Shown: positions 33,914 through 44,631, numbered from the stretch's first letter. The stretch: DNA of 64,000 nt from Sulfurifustis variabilis (GCF_002355415.1 NZ_AP014936.1:3162001-3226000), one strand, 5' to 3'. A program made the numbers and translations. Notes: generated by a model from the letters alone, not told the origin.

Positions 33914-35050
33914 TTAGTGCCCGTGGCCTTCGCCCATCTGCGACTTCAGGACGAGCGACTTGAGCAGGAACAGCCCTTCGACCGCGATCTCGTCGCCCGG
34001 TGCGAGGCCTTCGAGGACCTCCACCTGGCCGCCACGCGCCGCACCGACCTTCACCGGCTCCGGATGCAGGTTGCCGCCTTCGACCTTGAACACGGTGGCC
34101 CGCCCCTCGAGCTGGATCACGGCCGCCTCAGGCACCGCGAGCACCGCCTTCGCTCCGCCCGTAGCGATCTCCGCGTCGGCGAACATGCCGGGCTTGAGCA
34201 GCCCGCCTGGGTTCTGGACGAGCGCGCGGGCCCAGACCGTGCGCGTCTCCTCCTTCACCTCGGCGCCGAGCGAGAGGACGGTTCCCTTGAACCGGCGATC
34301 CGGGTAGGCGGAAGTCGTGAGGGCGACCGGCGTGCCGGCCCGGACCTGCGCGATCTGACTCTCGTTCAGCGAAAGCTGTGCCCAGACGCTCGAGAGATCG
34401 GCCACGACAAAGAGCGGCTGCCCCGGCTGCACGGTGTCGCCGATGGCGACCTTGTGCTCGATCACGATGCCGCCGATCGGGCTGTGCACGTGCTGGTCCT
34501 TGAGCGGCTCGCGGCTCGCTTCGAGCTCGCGGATCTCCTCGTCCGTGAGCCCGAGGAGCCGCAGGCGCTGCGCCGCGTCGGCGAGCAGGCGCGACGCTTC
34601 GCCGGTCGCATCGTTGCGCGCCCGCTCGGCGATCAGCAGGTACTCCTGCTGCGCGCTCGAGAACTCGGGGCTGTGGATCTCGGCGAGCAACGCGTTCTTG
34701 CGCACCGGCTGGTTCGCGAATACGGCCAAACGCTCTATCCAGCCGGCCGTGCGCGCGCTCACGACCGCGCGGCGCTGCTCGTTGAAGCGGATCTCGGCCG
34801 GAACGCGCAGGGTTTCCGAGAGCGCCCGCTTCTCGACTCTTCCGGTCTTCACGCCGCGCGGCACCAGCGCCTCGAGCGCGAGCGCCGCTCCTTCCTCGTG
34901 CGCCTCGCCTTCGGCGGCGCGGGGCTTCGCCTCGGCCGTCGGCGGCTGCGCGGCCGGCTCGCTCTGCCGGCTGCAGCCCGCAATCAGAAGCGATAGCGCC
35001 AACAGCATCGCGAGGCCCTGCGCCATGCGATCACTTCGCATCCGTCTCAC
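33914..35050 (-). CDS. czcB: CzcB/CusB-type periplasmic adaptor lipoprotein
   Basis: 378 residues. Lipobox LLIAGC at the N-terminus, barrel-sandwich and hairpin domains (AGWIERLAVFANQPVRKNAL, LAEIHSPEFSSAQQEYLL), beta-barrel (YPDRRFKGTVLSLGAEV) and membrane-proximal end (LFLLKSLVLKSQM). The C-terminus is GEGHGH and a HEE segment follows the signal, weak metal-binding features. It links the pump to the outer-membrane channel. ATGA overlap with czcC upstream. Confidence 0.92.
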   Translation of the reverse strand: MRRMRSDRMAQGLAMLLALSLLIAGCSRQSEPAAQPPTAEAKPRAAEGEAHEEGAALALEALVPRGVKTGRVEKRALSETLRVPAEIRFNEQRRAVVSARTAGWIERLAVFANQPVRKNALLAEIHSPEFSSAQQEYLLIAERARNDATGEASRLLADAAQRLRLLGLTDEEIRELEASREPLKDQHVHSPIGGIVIEHKVAIGDTVQPGQPLFVVADLSSVWAQLSLNESQIAQVRAGTPVALTTSAYPDRRFKGTVLSLGAEVKEETRTVWARALVQNPGGLLKPGMFADAEIATGGAKAVLAVPEAAVIQLEGRATVFKVEGGNLHPEPVKVGAARGGQVEVLEGLAPGDEIAVEGLFLLKSLVLKSQMGEGHGH

Positions 35051-36336
35051 AGCTCCACCTCCCAGAGATCCTCGCCGAAACCCGCGAGATCGGCCGCCGC
35101 GGCGCGAAGCCGCGCGAGCGTCTCGAGATAATCCCGCTGGATCTCGACATAGGTATTGAAGACGTCGATCAGGCCGAGGGCGTCGATCCGCCCGACGCGA
35201 TAATCCTGCTGCGCCGCCTTGAGCTGGTCGGCGGCATCGGGCAGCAGGACCTTGCGGTAGTCCTCGACGCGCTGCGCCAGGACCGCGGCCTCGTCGAGGC
35301 GTTGACCCAAGCGGGTCTGGACGGCGAGGCGCTGCGCCCGGCCGAGCTCCGCCGTGCGGTTCAGCTCGGCGAGCGCCTCGGCCTCCCGCCCCTGCTGGCG
35401 GTCCGAGCCGGGCAGCGGCAGGCGCAGCCCGAGGCGTCCGGCCCAGGCGTAGTCGGCAGCGCCGTCGTAAAGCCGCTCGCGCCCGAGACCGAGCGTAAAC
35501 TCGGGGAGCCGACCGCCGCGCGCCGCTTCGTACCGCTTGGCGGCTTCCGCGCGGCGGTATTCGAGGAGCCTCAACGTCGGCGCTTTTTGTTCAGCGTCAG
35601 CCAGGTAGGGGGATACTTCCGGGAGCGGCGCGGTCTCCGTGAGCTCGCCCTGCAGCGTGATCGCCTCGCCGCTGCGTCCGAGCAGGCCGTTCAGCTCCCG
35701 GCGTGCGGCGGTCTCGGCGACGAGGACCGTGCGTCGCTCGTTCTGAAGCTGCTCGCGCCGCAGGCGCAGCCGCAGGAAATCGACATAGCTCGCGGTACCG
35801 CTTCGGAAACGGGCGCGCGCGAGCTCCACCGCCTCTCCCGCGAGCGTCGTCATGCGTTCGAGCAACTCGCCCGCCGCCCGCGCCTGCAGCACCTCGTCGA
35901 ACGCCTTGTGGGTGCGCGCGGCGATGCGGCTGCGCGCGCGCTCGAGGAGCGCCTCGGCCGCATCGACGCCGAACGTCGCGGCCTCCTTGCGCGCCCGCCG
36001 CACGCCGAACCACTCGATGCTCTGCTCGACGCCGAGCACCTGGTTGCCGAAGCGCGACGGGCTGCCGAGGCGCTCGGCCTCCTCGAAATCCCAGAAGAAC
36101 GTGGGCGGGTCGAAGCCGTCGGCCTGGAGCCTGCGGGCGCGCGCCGCCTCGAGCTCGCGCCCGAAGGCCTTGAGCGTCGGGTTCGCGGCGAGCGCCTGTT
36201 CGACGGCCTGCTCGCGCGTGAGCGCCTCGGCGGAGACCGCCGCGCCGGAGCCGCGAACTTCACCCGCCGCGGACGGCGGGACGGAAAGGAGGGTCAGGGC
36301 GCACAGCCCCAAACCCGGAAGACAACGATGCAACAT
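35047..36336 (-). CDS. czcC: CzcC/TolC-type outer-membrane efflux channel
   Basis: 429 residues. Signal peptide (LCALTLLSVPPSAAG), then two outer-membrane efflux repeats rich in long Ala/Glu/Leu helices: EQALAANPTLKAFGRELEAA and YRRAEAAKRYEAARGGRLPE, with a tail QRDYLETLARLRAAAADL. ATG 36336 has GAGG five bases upstream; the GTG two codons earlier is weaker. It starts the tripartite set with czcB and czcA. Confidence 0.9.
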   Translation of the reverse strand: MLHRCLPGLGLCALTLLSVPPSAAGEVRGSGAAVSAEALTREQAVEQALAANPTLKAFGRELEAARARRLQADGFDPPTFFWDFEEAERLGSPSRFGNQVLGVEQSIEWFGVRRARKEAATFGVDAAEALLERARSRIAARTHKAFDEVLQARAAGELLERMTTLAGEAVELARARFRSGTASYVDFLRLRLRREQLQNERRTVLVAETAARRELNGLLGRSGEAITLQGELTETAPLPEVSPYLADAEQKAPTLRLLEYRRAEAAKRYEAARGGRLPEFTLGLGRERLYDGAADYAWAGRLGLRLPLPGSDRQQGREAEALAELNRTAELGRAQRLAVQTRLGQRLDEAAVLAQRVEDYRKVLLPDAADQLKAAQQDYRVGRIDALGLIDVFNTYVEIQRDYLETLARLRAAAADLAGFGEDLWEVEL

Positions 36337-36385
36337 GAGCACCTCGCATGTCGTGTTGCCCGGCGGAAGCCGGGAGAACGTACGA

Positions 36386-36709
36386 CTAGGAGGCGCGCGG
36401 CGGACGGATGGGGGTGTCGATTACCGAGGCAAGGTGCGGGACGAGAGGCGCTTCGAATGTCACCGAAGGCCGCTGCGTCGGAACCGGCAGACCCGCAGCC
36501 GGTTCACCGAGGAGGTGCTGCCCGAAGTGCCCGCAGTGGTGGCCGATGTGGGTCTGTACGTCCGGAGTCGGGGCGGAATCGCCTTGATCGCTCGCAGCGA
36601 CCCTGTCGCCGCCAAGCGGAGTGCCCGTACCGCAATAGGCCTCGCCGGCCCATGCCAGCGAGGCCAGGAGCACGGCGACGGCGAGCACGGACGCGAGCAC
36701 GGATTTCAT
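36386..36709 (-). CDS. CzcI-like small periplasmic protein
   Basis: 107 residues. Signal peptide MKSVLASVLAVAVLLASLAW and a His/Cys segment HIGHHCGHFGQHLLGE, plus an early Cys (AYCGTG). This matches the small exported proteins at the head of czcCBA operons, which bind or sense metal and tune expression. The C-terminal third is Pro-rich. It precedes czcC by about 50 bases. Confidence 0.7.
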   Translation of the reverse strand: MKSVLASVLAVAVLLASLAWAGEAYCGTGTPLGGDRVAASDQGDSAPTPDVQTHIGHHCGHFGQHLLGEPAAGLPVPTQRPSVTFEAPLVPHLASVIDTPIRPPRAS

Positions 36710-36801
36710 GGGAAAGCGAGATTACTTGACCCAGGCCATGGCGGCAACCGTTTTCGGTCTCGACATGCTGTTCCATGGCCGACGTGATATCGGAACCGCC
36801 G

Positions 36802-37548
36802 TCAAGTGTAGGCGCTGAGCAGCCCGAACAGGCCGAAGCCGGCGACCAGGGCGACTCCCTCGAGCGGGTCTTCCCCGGCCCGATAGCGGCCCGGCGAGTT
36901 GTGGGCGGTCAGCACCATCTCCTCGACCGAGACCGTCGTCAGGATGCCCGCGGTGAAGCTGATCAGGGCAAACTTCACGAAGTCGGGCTGACCACGCATC
37001 AGCCAGTAACCGAGCGTCGCGCCGAGAACGATGGGGATGGCGAACGCCGCCGAAAGCCACAACCGGCGGGTTCGGCGCTTCTCGAAGCGCTTCATGGCTG
37101 CCAATGCAGCGAATCCCTCGGGGATGTCAGCAGGCATCTGGGCGAGCGCGAGGAGCAGGCCGAATGTCAGCGCGACGGTCGACCCGGAGCCGATCAGCAC
37201 CCCGTCGCTGAAGAGGTCCACCGAGACGCCGAGGTAGATCATCCAGGGCGAGTCACCTTCCGCGCCACCGCCGAACCGTCGACGGACGATGCCCACGCCC
37301 TTCTCGAGGTAGTAGTAGCCGACACCGCCGAGCACGAACGTGCCGACCACGAGCCAGGCATGCTCGACCTCGATCGCGCGCCCCATAAGCTCGAGTCCGA
37401 CGACGGCCAACACGATGCCGGCGGCGGCGTGCAGCGCAAGACTCACCGCGCGCGCGGGGAGCGGAAAAAACTCCGCGAAGAGGCCGCCCCCGAAGTTGCC
37501 GAGCGCCGGAAGCGCGACGAGCGCGAGAACGAGGAAGAACTCGGTCAC
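36802..37548 (-). CDS. ZIP-family metal transporter
   Basis: 248 residues, about eight helices. The signature histidine helix is LALHAAAGIVLAVVGLELM, and the binuclear site helices are YLGVSVDLFSDGVLIGSG and MPADIPEGFAALAAMKRF, as in ZIP proteins, where the family's more common H/N residues are partly replaced by D and S. ZIP proteins mostly import Zn or Fe, but the altered ligands make the metal uncertain. It lies between the czc operon and mer genes and is probably its own unit. Confidence 0.88.
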   Translation of the reverse strand: MTEFFLVLALVALPALGNFGGGLFAEFFPLPARAVSLALHAAAGIVLAVVGLELMGRAIEVEHAWLVVGTFVLGGVGYYYLEKGVGIVRRRFGGGAEGDSPWMIYLGVSVDLFSDGVLIGSGSTVALTFGLLLALAQMPADIPEGFAALAAMKRFEKRRTRRLWLSAAFAIPIVLGATLGYWLMRGQPDFVKFALISFTAGILTTVSVEEMVLTAHNSPGRYRAGEDPLEGVALVAGFGLFGLLSAYT

Positions 37549-37787
37549 GATGCGTTAGAGAGACGCCAAACGGCATCGTCGCACGGAAAGTTTGGCAAGA
37601 AACACGGAAGGACGCTTGTGGTTATTTGTTCCGTTCGCCGACGGCTTTGACTCGTCGGAGAGTCATCCGAGTGCGGCGGAGCGGCCACGAGCAATTCGGA
37701 GCGAGCCCGATAAGACCGGCCTCTGTGTTCGCGCGCCGGGCGATGCTCCTCGGCCTGCCCAGGCAGGAGAGCCGGCCATCCGTATGC

Positions 37788-37900
37788 GGGCAATGGACGA
37801 CGCCGAAAAGCGCGATGAAGTCCACCGACGCGGGCACGGAGAGACAGAGGCCGGCGAGCCAGAGCCCGATCACGCCGCCGACGAGTGGGTCCGGCGGGAT
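37788..37900 (-). pseudogene. relic of a CzcA-type RND pump (TM11 region)
   Basis: Reads DPLVGGVIGLWLAGLCLSVP then ASVDFIALFGVV, closely matching the pump end NVPFATIGGLVSLWITGQYL / SVPSAIGFIAVFGVA of czcA. Nothing of the rest of the gene survives around it. Together with 37549-37987, which shows no other gene, it marks the site of a lost or rearranged efflux operon between the ZIP and merR genes. Confidence 0.7.
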
Positions 37901-37991
37901 GCGAATGGAGATCGACGGGATGAACCAAGGGGGCGGCCAGTGAACTCCTCTCCCCATCTGCGCGAAGAGGATTGACCATCGCTTCCTCTGG

Positions 37992-38417
37992 TCAGCGCGC
38001 TGAACCCGGTTCCTCGTCCTCGTTGAGGCTGTCGATGATCGGACAGCCGTGCCCCCCGCCGCCCCTGCCGCAGGCGGCGATCAGGCTCCTGAGCGCCTTT
38101 CGAATCGCAGCGAGATCGGCGAGCTTCTCGTCGATGAGGCGAAGCTTCTTCTGTGCGAGGTCGCGCGTCTCGCGGCAATGCCTGCCGTCGGCGAGCCCGA
38201 GCAGGGCCGCGATTTCCTCGAGCGAGAAGCCGAGCCGCTGCGCGCGGCGGATGAAACGCACGCGCTTGAGACTCTCGCCGTCGTAGCGGCGAAAGGCGCC
38301 GTGCCTGGACCCCGGCAGCGGCAGCAGGCCGATGCGGTGGTAGTAGCGTATGGTCTCGACGTTGACGCCGACCGCTCGGGCGAGCGCGCCGATAGTCAGT
38401 TCTCTGCCCTGCACCAC
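37992..38417 (-). CDS. merR: MerR mercury-responsive regulator
   Basis: 141 residues. Helix-turn-helix LTIGALARAVGVNVETIRYY, then the dimer helix. C81, C116 and C125 (HCRETRD, AACGRGGGGHGC) match the three Hg(II)-binding cysteines of Tn501 MerR (82, 117, 126) with a one-residue offset. GTG 38417 has GGAG about 8 bases upstream; a longer TTG-led frame overlaps the promoter and is rejected. Transcribed away from merTPA and acts at the promoter between them. Confidence 0.93.
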   Translation of the reverse strand: MVQGRELTIGALARAVGVNVETIRYYHRIGLLPLPGSRHGAFRRYDGESLKRVRFIRRAQRLGFSLEEIAALLGLADGRHCRETRDLAQKKLRLIDEKLADLAAIRKALRSLIAACGRGGGGHGCPIIDSLNEDEEPGSAR

Positions 38418-38421
38418 GCGC

Positions 38422-38452
38422 TTGACTCCGTACTTGACTCCGCACCTAAGCT
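38422..38452 (+). promoter_or_regulatory. mer promoter/operator with 19-bp spacer
   Basis: -35 TTGACT (38422-38427), 19-bp spacer, -10 TAAGCT (38447-38452). The left half-site ACTCCGTAC matches merOP. The right half is degenerate: instead of an inverted arm there is a tandem copy, TTGACTCCGTAC at 38422 and TTGACTCCGCAC at 38434. It lies between merR and merT, 34 bases before merT. Confidence 0.85.
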
Positions 38453-38485
38453 TACCACCGTCCTTTTCGAAGCGGAGCATGTTCA

Positions 38486-38842
38486 ATGAGAACGCGTTCC
38501 AACGGGTCGGGGAGCGCCTCGCTCGTCGCCTCGCTGGTCGCCGGCATCGGTGCCTCGGTCTGCTGCGTCGGGCCGCTGGTGCTGCTCACGGCGGGTGTGG
38601 GCGGCGCCTGGATCGCGAACTTGACCGCGCTCGAGCCCTTCCGCCCCCTCTTCGTCGGCGCCGCGCTCGTGTTCCTTGGGCTCTCGTTCCGCAGGCTCTA
38701 CCTGTTCCCGCCGGCCTGCGAGCCAGGCACGCCGTGCGCGGATCCGAAGCGCCTCCGCAGGCAGCGCGCGGTCTTCTGGATCGTGACGTTGCCGCTCCTC
38801 GCGCTGCTCGCCTTTCCCTGGTACGCACCCCTCTTTTATTGA
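38486..38842 (+). CDS. merT: MerT mercuric-ion transport protein
   Basis: 118 residues, three TM helices. First-helix cysteine pair ASVCCVGPLVLL takes Hg(II) from MerP, and the loop after helix 2 has PPACEPGTPCAD, the second cysteine pair on the cytoplasmic side. This is the normal MerT plan. It starts next to the merR promoter and precedes merP by 10 bases. Confidence 0.95.
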   Translation: MRTRSNGSGSASLVASLVAGIGASVCCVGPLVLLTAGVGGAWIANLTALEPFRPLFVGAALVFLGLSFRRLYLFPPACEPGTPCADPKRLRRQRAVFWIVTLPLLALLAFPWYAPLFY

Positions 38843-38851
38843 CGGAGCCCC

Positions 38852-40619
<1,768 letters not shown>

Positions 40620-40770
40620 CGGGGCGCCGTCTCAGGCGCACTCGTCGCGGAAGGCCGGCGCCTCATCACCGTTCGGTGCCGAACGCGCTACTGGTCGAGC
40701 GCGAAGGGCGATTGTGAATGGACGTCCTGAATCATACCGTTGGCCGCGGCGTAAAGACGCAGAGGTCTTT

Positions 40771-40786
40771 CGGGACCGAAGTCCCG
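40771..40786. terminator. hairpin after merA, possible terminator
   Basis: CGGGAC-CGAA-GTCCCG gives a perfect 6-bp stem with tetraloop between merA and the DUF1232 gene. A T-tract is absent. The stretch 40620-40860 otherwise shows no gene. REP-like element is an alternative reading. Confidence 0.35.
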
Positions 40787-40860
40787 CCACGATTCGAAGC
40801 GCGAAGCCATGATGGCACGATGAGTCGCGGTATCACGACCCGGTTACGCGGAGCCCGATC

Positions 40861-41415
40861 ATGCCGCTGCTCGAACCCCTCCGCCAACGCGCGCGTCGTC
40901 TCGAGACGGAAACCTTCGCGCTCTACCTCGCCGCGCGCGATCCCAGAACGCCGTGGTATGCCAAGCTGCTCGTTGCGGCCATCGTGGCGTATGCCCTGAG
41001 TCCGATCGACCTGATTCCCGACTTCGTGCCGATCCTCGGCTATCTCGACGACCTCATCCTGATCCCGCTGGGCATCGCCATCGCCGTCAGACTGGTTCCG
41101 CCCGAGGTGCTGGCGGACTCCCGGACGCGGGCACGAGCGGCGGCCGGGGGCACGAGGCCGGTCAGCCGACTTGCCGGCGCCGTCGTCATCGCTCTCTGGC
41201 TGGCGCTGGCGGCACTCATGTTCTCATGGGCCTACGAGGCGTTCGCGTCCGCGCAAAACTTGCCGGGGCACCGACCGGCCGGACATACCTCTTCCGCGAC
41301 GAGCCATACGAAGAACCGCGCCTCGCGCTTCTGGCCGACGCCGACGGCGCCCTTGTCGAGGTCGAGCGCCCAGGCCCAGTCGGGCTCGAAGGCGCTGGTC
41401 GTCGAGGACCAGTAG
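40861..41415 (+). CDS. DUF1232 (YkvA-like) membrane protein with run-on C-terminus
   Basis: 184 residues as read. DUF1232 domain at about residues 30-80: PWYAKLLVAAIVAYALSPID followed by LIPDFVPILGYLDDLILIP. A TM helix (GAVVIALWLALAALMFSWAY) follows. Residues from about 130 on are an antisense reading of the convergent DUF1566 gene and look unlike protein, so the natural stop appears to be lost. Function unknown. Confidence 0.7.
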   Translation: MPLLEPLRQRARRLETETFALYLAARDPRTPWYAKLLVAAIVAYALSPIDLIPDFVPILGYLDDLILIPLGIAIAVRLVPPEVLADSRTRARAAAGGTRPVSRLAGAVVIALWLALAALMFSWAYEAFASAQNLPGHRPAGHTSSATSHTKNRASRFWPTPTAPLSRSSAQAQSGSKALVVEDQ

Positions 41416-42315
41416 ACGTCGCGGATGTCGGTGAACGGATGCGATCGCGGGAGCGCCGGGGCGTAGTGCGCGCAATCGATGAGCGATTCGAGCTCGTTGA
41501 TGTTGGGCAGGCGCCAGCCGGGTGGGACCGCGCGCAGCGCCTCCTCCCAGGCGACCGGCCCGCCGAGGTCGGCGGAGCGGCCCCAGAGGAGCCCCGTGAG
41601 GATATCGCGCACCCCGTCCCTCTCGACCTTGAAACGGGGATACGGCCACGGTCGGCCCCGGCGATGCTCGCCATCCTGACCGCTTCCCGCACACGATCTC
41701 GCGGCCTGCCGCGTCGTAGCAGCGAAGCTCGCCGGTCGCAGGCAGGATACCGTTGCCGTTGCCGCGCACCGGCCACACCATGAACGACTGGTCCTTGCCG
41801 CCGTAGAACATGCGCCCGCCGTCGAGGTTAACGTACCACGCGTGGCTCGGGCTGATCGCGGCGCTCGTCGAGGACCAGTACCAGCCGTGGAAGACGTCGC
41901 GGAAGGGATGGCCGGCGGGCAGCACCGGGCGGCGCGCCTGGTGATCGACGAGACTGCGCAGCTCGCGGCGATTTGGCAGGCGCCAATCCCGATGCCCGAA
42001 GCGCACGTCGCGGTTCATCGCCTCGACGAAGGCGAGCGCCTCGGTCCACGTGACGGGAAACTCGCTCAAGCCCGCGTCGCAGCACCAGGCGAGACCGGTC
42101 AGGCGATCGAGCACGATATGCTCGGCCGCCTCGAAGCGTAGCGTCGGCCACGGCATGCCGCACCGGTGCTCCGCGTCCTGTCCGCTCCCCGTGCAGGCGA
42201 TCACGCGCCCCGCGGCGTCGTAGCACCAAGTCTGCCCGGTCGCCGGATACGCGGGCGCCGAACCGGTTTTCGCTCTCTCGCCGTCCCCGCGAGCTGCGAG
42301 GCGGGTCGGCCTCAT
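41232..42315 (-). pseudogene. DUF1566 duplicated-domain protein, frameshifted
   Basis: Two DUF1566 repeats. The first (from 42315) reads CYDAAGRVIACTGSGQD, DRLTGLAWCCDAG, DWRLPNRRELRSLVD, GWYWSSTSAA. The second begins CYDAAGREIVCG in the same frame but its body (GQDGEHRRGRPWPYPRF, DILTGLLWGRSADLGG, GWRLPNINELESLID, VYWSSTTSA) is in another frame. Repeat alignment points to a 2-nt loss or 1-nt gain near 41685-41692. The first residues overlap the YHS stop by ATGA. Lectin-like exported function is possible. An assembly error would restore one intact gene. Confidence 0.75.
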
Positions 42316-42506
42316 TCGTTTGGTTTTCGCGGCGTGTAACCCGGCGGGTGCTCTGCGATCGGACGCTCGAGGTACATCCGCGGGTTGGCAAGGAACGCGT
42401 CCTTGCAGGGGATCGAGCAGAAGTAGAACACTTCGCCCTGATACCTTACCTCCGCCGCTGCCCGTTCGGGCACGACGTTCATTCTGCAGACCGGATCCAT
42501 AGCCAT
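42312..42506 (-). CDS. small YHS-domain protein
   Basis: 64 residues. DPVCRMNVVPERAAAEVRYQ and FYFCSIPCKDAFLANPRMYL are the YHS metal-binding pattern (C-x-M ... FCS..C). Related domains occur at the ends of copper ATPases and in heavy-metal operons. GGAGG lies 8 bases before ATG 42506. Coupled to the DUF1566 gene. It probably binds a soft metal such as Cu or Ag. Confidence 0.88.
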   Translation of the reverse strand: MAMDPVCRMNVVPERAAAEVRYQGEVFYFCSIPCKDAFLANPRMYLERPIAEHPPGYTPRKPNE

Positions 42507-42691
42507 TCGGAGACCTCCCCTAAGATTCGGGCCGTCAGATTCGGAGCGTGGCCCGCCCGCGCACACCTTCTGTGCCTCACGGTGCGTAAGTCTCGCTCTT
42601 TCTTTCGTGCGGAAAAAGTGAGTGGCGCGGGAACTCGGAAAAAATCGCCCTCCCAATGAGATCGACGGGTAACGCGTCATGGAGCGCATCC

Positions 42692-42709
42692 CCGGCTTCG
42701 ATAAGCCGG
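42692..42709. terminator. perfect hairpin downstream of the histidine kinase
   Basis: CCGGCTT-CGAT-AAGCCGG is a 7-bp perfect stem with a CGAT loop just past the kinase stop. The minus-strand RNA lacks a U-tract after it, so factor-free termination is not certain. Confidence 0.4.
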
Positions 42710-42720
42710 CGAAAGAAAGA

Positions 42721-44631
42721 TCAAGTTCGCCGGCCTTCGCGGGGTGTCGTGCCTTCCAGGATTGGCGCGAGGTCGTTCAGGGCGATGGGCTTGAGCAGGT
42801 GCAAATCGAATCCGGCCGCCCGGCTCTTCTGCCGATCGACCTCTTGGCCGTAGCCGGTCAGCGCGACCAGGACGACCGAGGCCAGCATGGCGTCGCGGCG
42901 GAACTCCTCGGCAAGCGCGTAGCCATTGAGGCCCGGCAGGCCGAGATCGAGTATCGCCACTTCCGGTTGGAACGCGCGCGCGAGCGCGAGCGCTTCGTGC
43001 CCGTCGGTGGCCGACCGGACCTCGTGGCCCAGCCGCTCGAGCAGGTAACCGAGGCTTTCGATCGCGTCCCGGTTGTCGTCGACGAGGAGGACGCGTCGCG
43101 GGTTGCGGCTCGGCCCGTGGCTCGGCTCCGGTTGGCGCTCCGGTTGCCCGATACCGGAGGGCGACAGGAGCGGCAATCGCACGACGAACTCGGAGCCCTT
43201 GCCCGGCCCGTCGCTCCTGGCTGCGACCTCGCCGCCGTGCAGCGCGACGATCGCCTTCACCAGGGCAAGCCCGATGCCCAGCCCGCCTTCGGCGCGCTCC
43301 AAGGTGCGCTCGCCCTGAACGAAGAGATCGAAGATGTGCGGCAAGAGCTCGCGCTTGATGCCGGCGCCGGTGTCGCGGACCCGCAAGAGCACCTTTCCGT
43401 CTTCGCGGGTCGCGGCGACATGTATCCTGCTTCGGGCCGGGCTGAACTTGATGGCATTGCTGAAAAGGTTGGAGACAACCTGAACCAGGCGCGGGACATC
43501 GCCGCGGAGGAAGAAGGACCGCTCCGGCACTTCCACCGTGAGGTCGTGGCCTTTGGCGTCGAGCGCCGCACGGTTTATCTCGACCGCCTGCCAGACGATG
43601 TCGCGGAGGTCGACTTGCTCGAGGGTGAGCGACAGCCGGCCCTGGGCGATGCGCGAGAAGTCCAGCAGATCGTCGACCATGTGGCTGAGGTGTTTCACCT
43701 GGCGGCTGATGAGGTCGGCCGCCCAGTCGAGCCGCGCGCTGCCCCCGCTGTGCAGCCGCACGATCTCGGCCCCGGTACGGATCGGCGCGAGCGGGTTGCG
43801 CAGCTCGTGGGCGAGCGTCGCGAGAAACTCGTCCTTGCGGCGGTCGGCGGCCCGCAGCTCGGTGATGTCGTGGGCGATCACCATGACGGCCGGCCGTCCT
43901 TCCCAGGGGATGGAGGCACCGACCACCTCGACCATGCGCACGCTGCCGTCGAGCGCGAGCCATTTCTGCTCGCTCAGCGGATTGGGTGCCGACGAGGTGC
44001 TCGCCCGCCTGATCCGCTCGCGCACCGCTTCGCGATGATCCGGATGCACGAAATCGAGCGGGGCGCGGGTCAGCACCTCCTCGATGCTGCGCGCGCCGAA
44101 GAAGCGCACGCACGCGGGGTTGGCATAGAGCATCCGGTCGTTCCGATGGACGAAGATGACGTCGGGACTCATCTCGACCAGGCGGCGGTAGCGCGCCTCG
44201 CTGTCGCGCAGCGCCTCCTCTCCCTGCTTGCGCTCAGTGATGTCCTGGATGGTGGCGATCAGATGAAGCGGGCGACCTTGCTCGTCCCGAATCAGTCGAC
44301 CGATGCAATGAGCCCAGCGCACGCTTCCGTCCTTGCGTACGTAGCGCTTCTCGAGTTGCCACTCGGTCGCGCCGCCGGCCATCACCTCATCGGCCAGGGC
44401 GATGGTGGCCGCCCGGTCGTCCGGGTGCGTGAGATCGAGAAACGTCTTGCTAAGGAGCTCGGCTTCGGAATAGCCGGTGAAATCGCAGAGCTTCCGGTTG
44501 ACGCGCAGCAAACGCCCCGACCGGGGCTCGATCTCGGCGTTGCCGACGGCGGCGAGGTCGAAGAGCGCACGAAACGAGCAGGTTCCGCACTCCTCCGGGC
44601 GGAGTTCCTTGTACGACGGATCGAGAGCCAC
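42721..44631 (-). CDS. hybrid histidine kinase: PAS-PAS-HisKA-HATPase-REC
   Basis: 636 residues, no TM helices, so cytoplasmic. PAS domains at about 20-135 and 148-265, each ending in an ITERK/ITELR-type PAC edge. The H-box is FLATLAHELRNPLAPI, N-box LFSNAIKFSP, G-boxes RDTGAGIKRE and GGLGIGLALVKAIV. The receiver (about 510-625) has VLLVDDN and phospho-acceptor AILDLGLPGL. No DNA-binding output, so a separate partner is expected. Its signal is unknown. It lies between the YHS gene and the copper genes, with 300 bases of non-coding DNA upstream. Confidence 0.93.
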   Translation of the reverse strand: MALDPSYKELRPEECGTCSFRALFDLAAVGNAEIEPRSGRLLRVNRKLCDFTGYSEAELLSKTFLDLTHPDDRAATIALADEVMAGGATEWQLEKRYVRKDGSVRWAHCIGRLIRDEQGRPLHLIATIQDITERKQGEEALRDSEARYRRLVEMSPDVIFVHRNDRMLYANPACVRFFGARSIEEVLTRAPLDFVHPDHREAVRERIRRASTSSAPNPLSEQKWLALDGSVRMVEVVGASIPWEGRPAVMVIAHDITELRAADRRKDEFLATLAHELRNPLAPIRTGAEIVRLHSGGSARLDWAADLISRQVKHLSHMVDDLLDFSRIAQGRLSLTLEQVDLRDIVWQAVEINRAALDAKGHDLTVEVPERSFFLRGDVPRLVQVVSNLFSNAIKFSPARSRIHVAATREDGKVLLRVRDTGAGIKRELLPHIFDLFVQGERTLERAEGGLGIGLALVKAIVALHGGEVAARSDGPGKGSEFVVRLPLLSPSGIGQPERQPEPSHGPSRNPRRVLLVDDNRDAIESLGYLLERLGHEVRSATDGHEALALARAFQPEVAILDLGLPGLNGYALAEEFRRDAMLASVVLVALTGYGQEVDRQKSRAAGFDLHLLKPIALNDLAPILEGTTPREGRRT

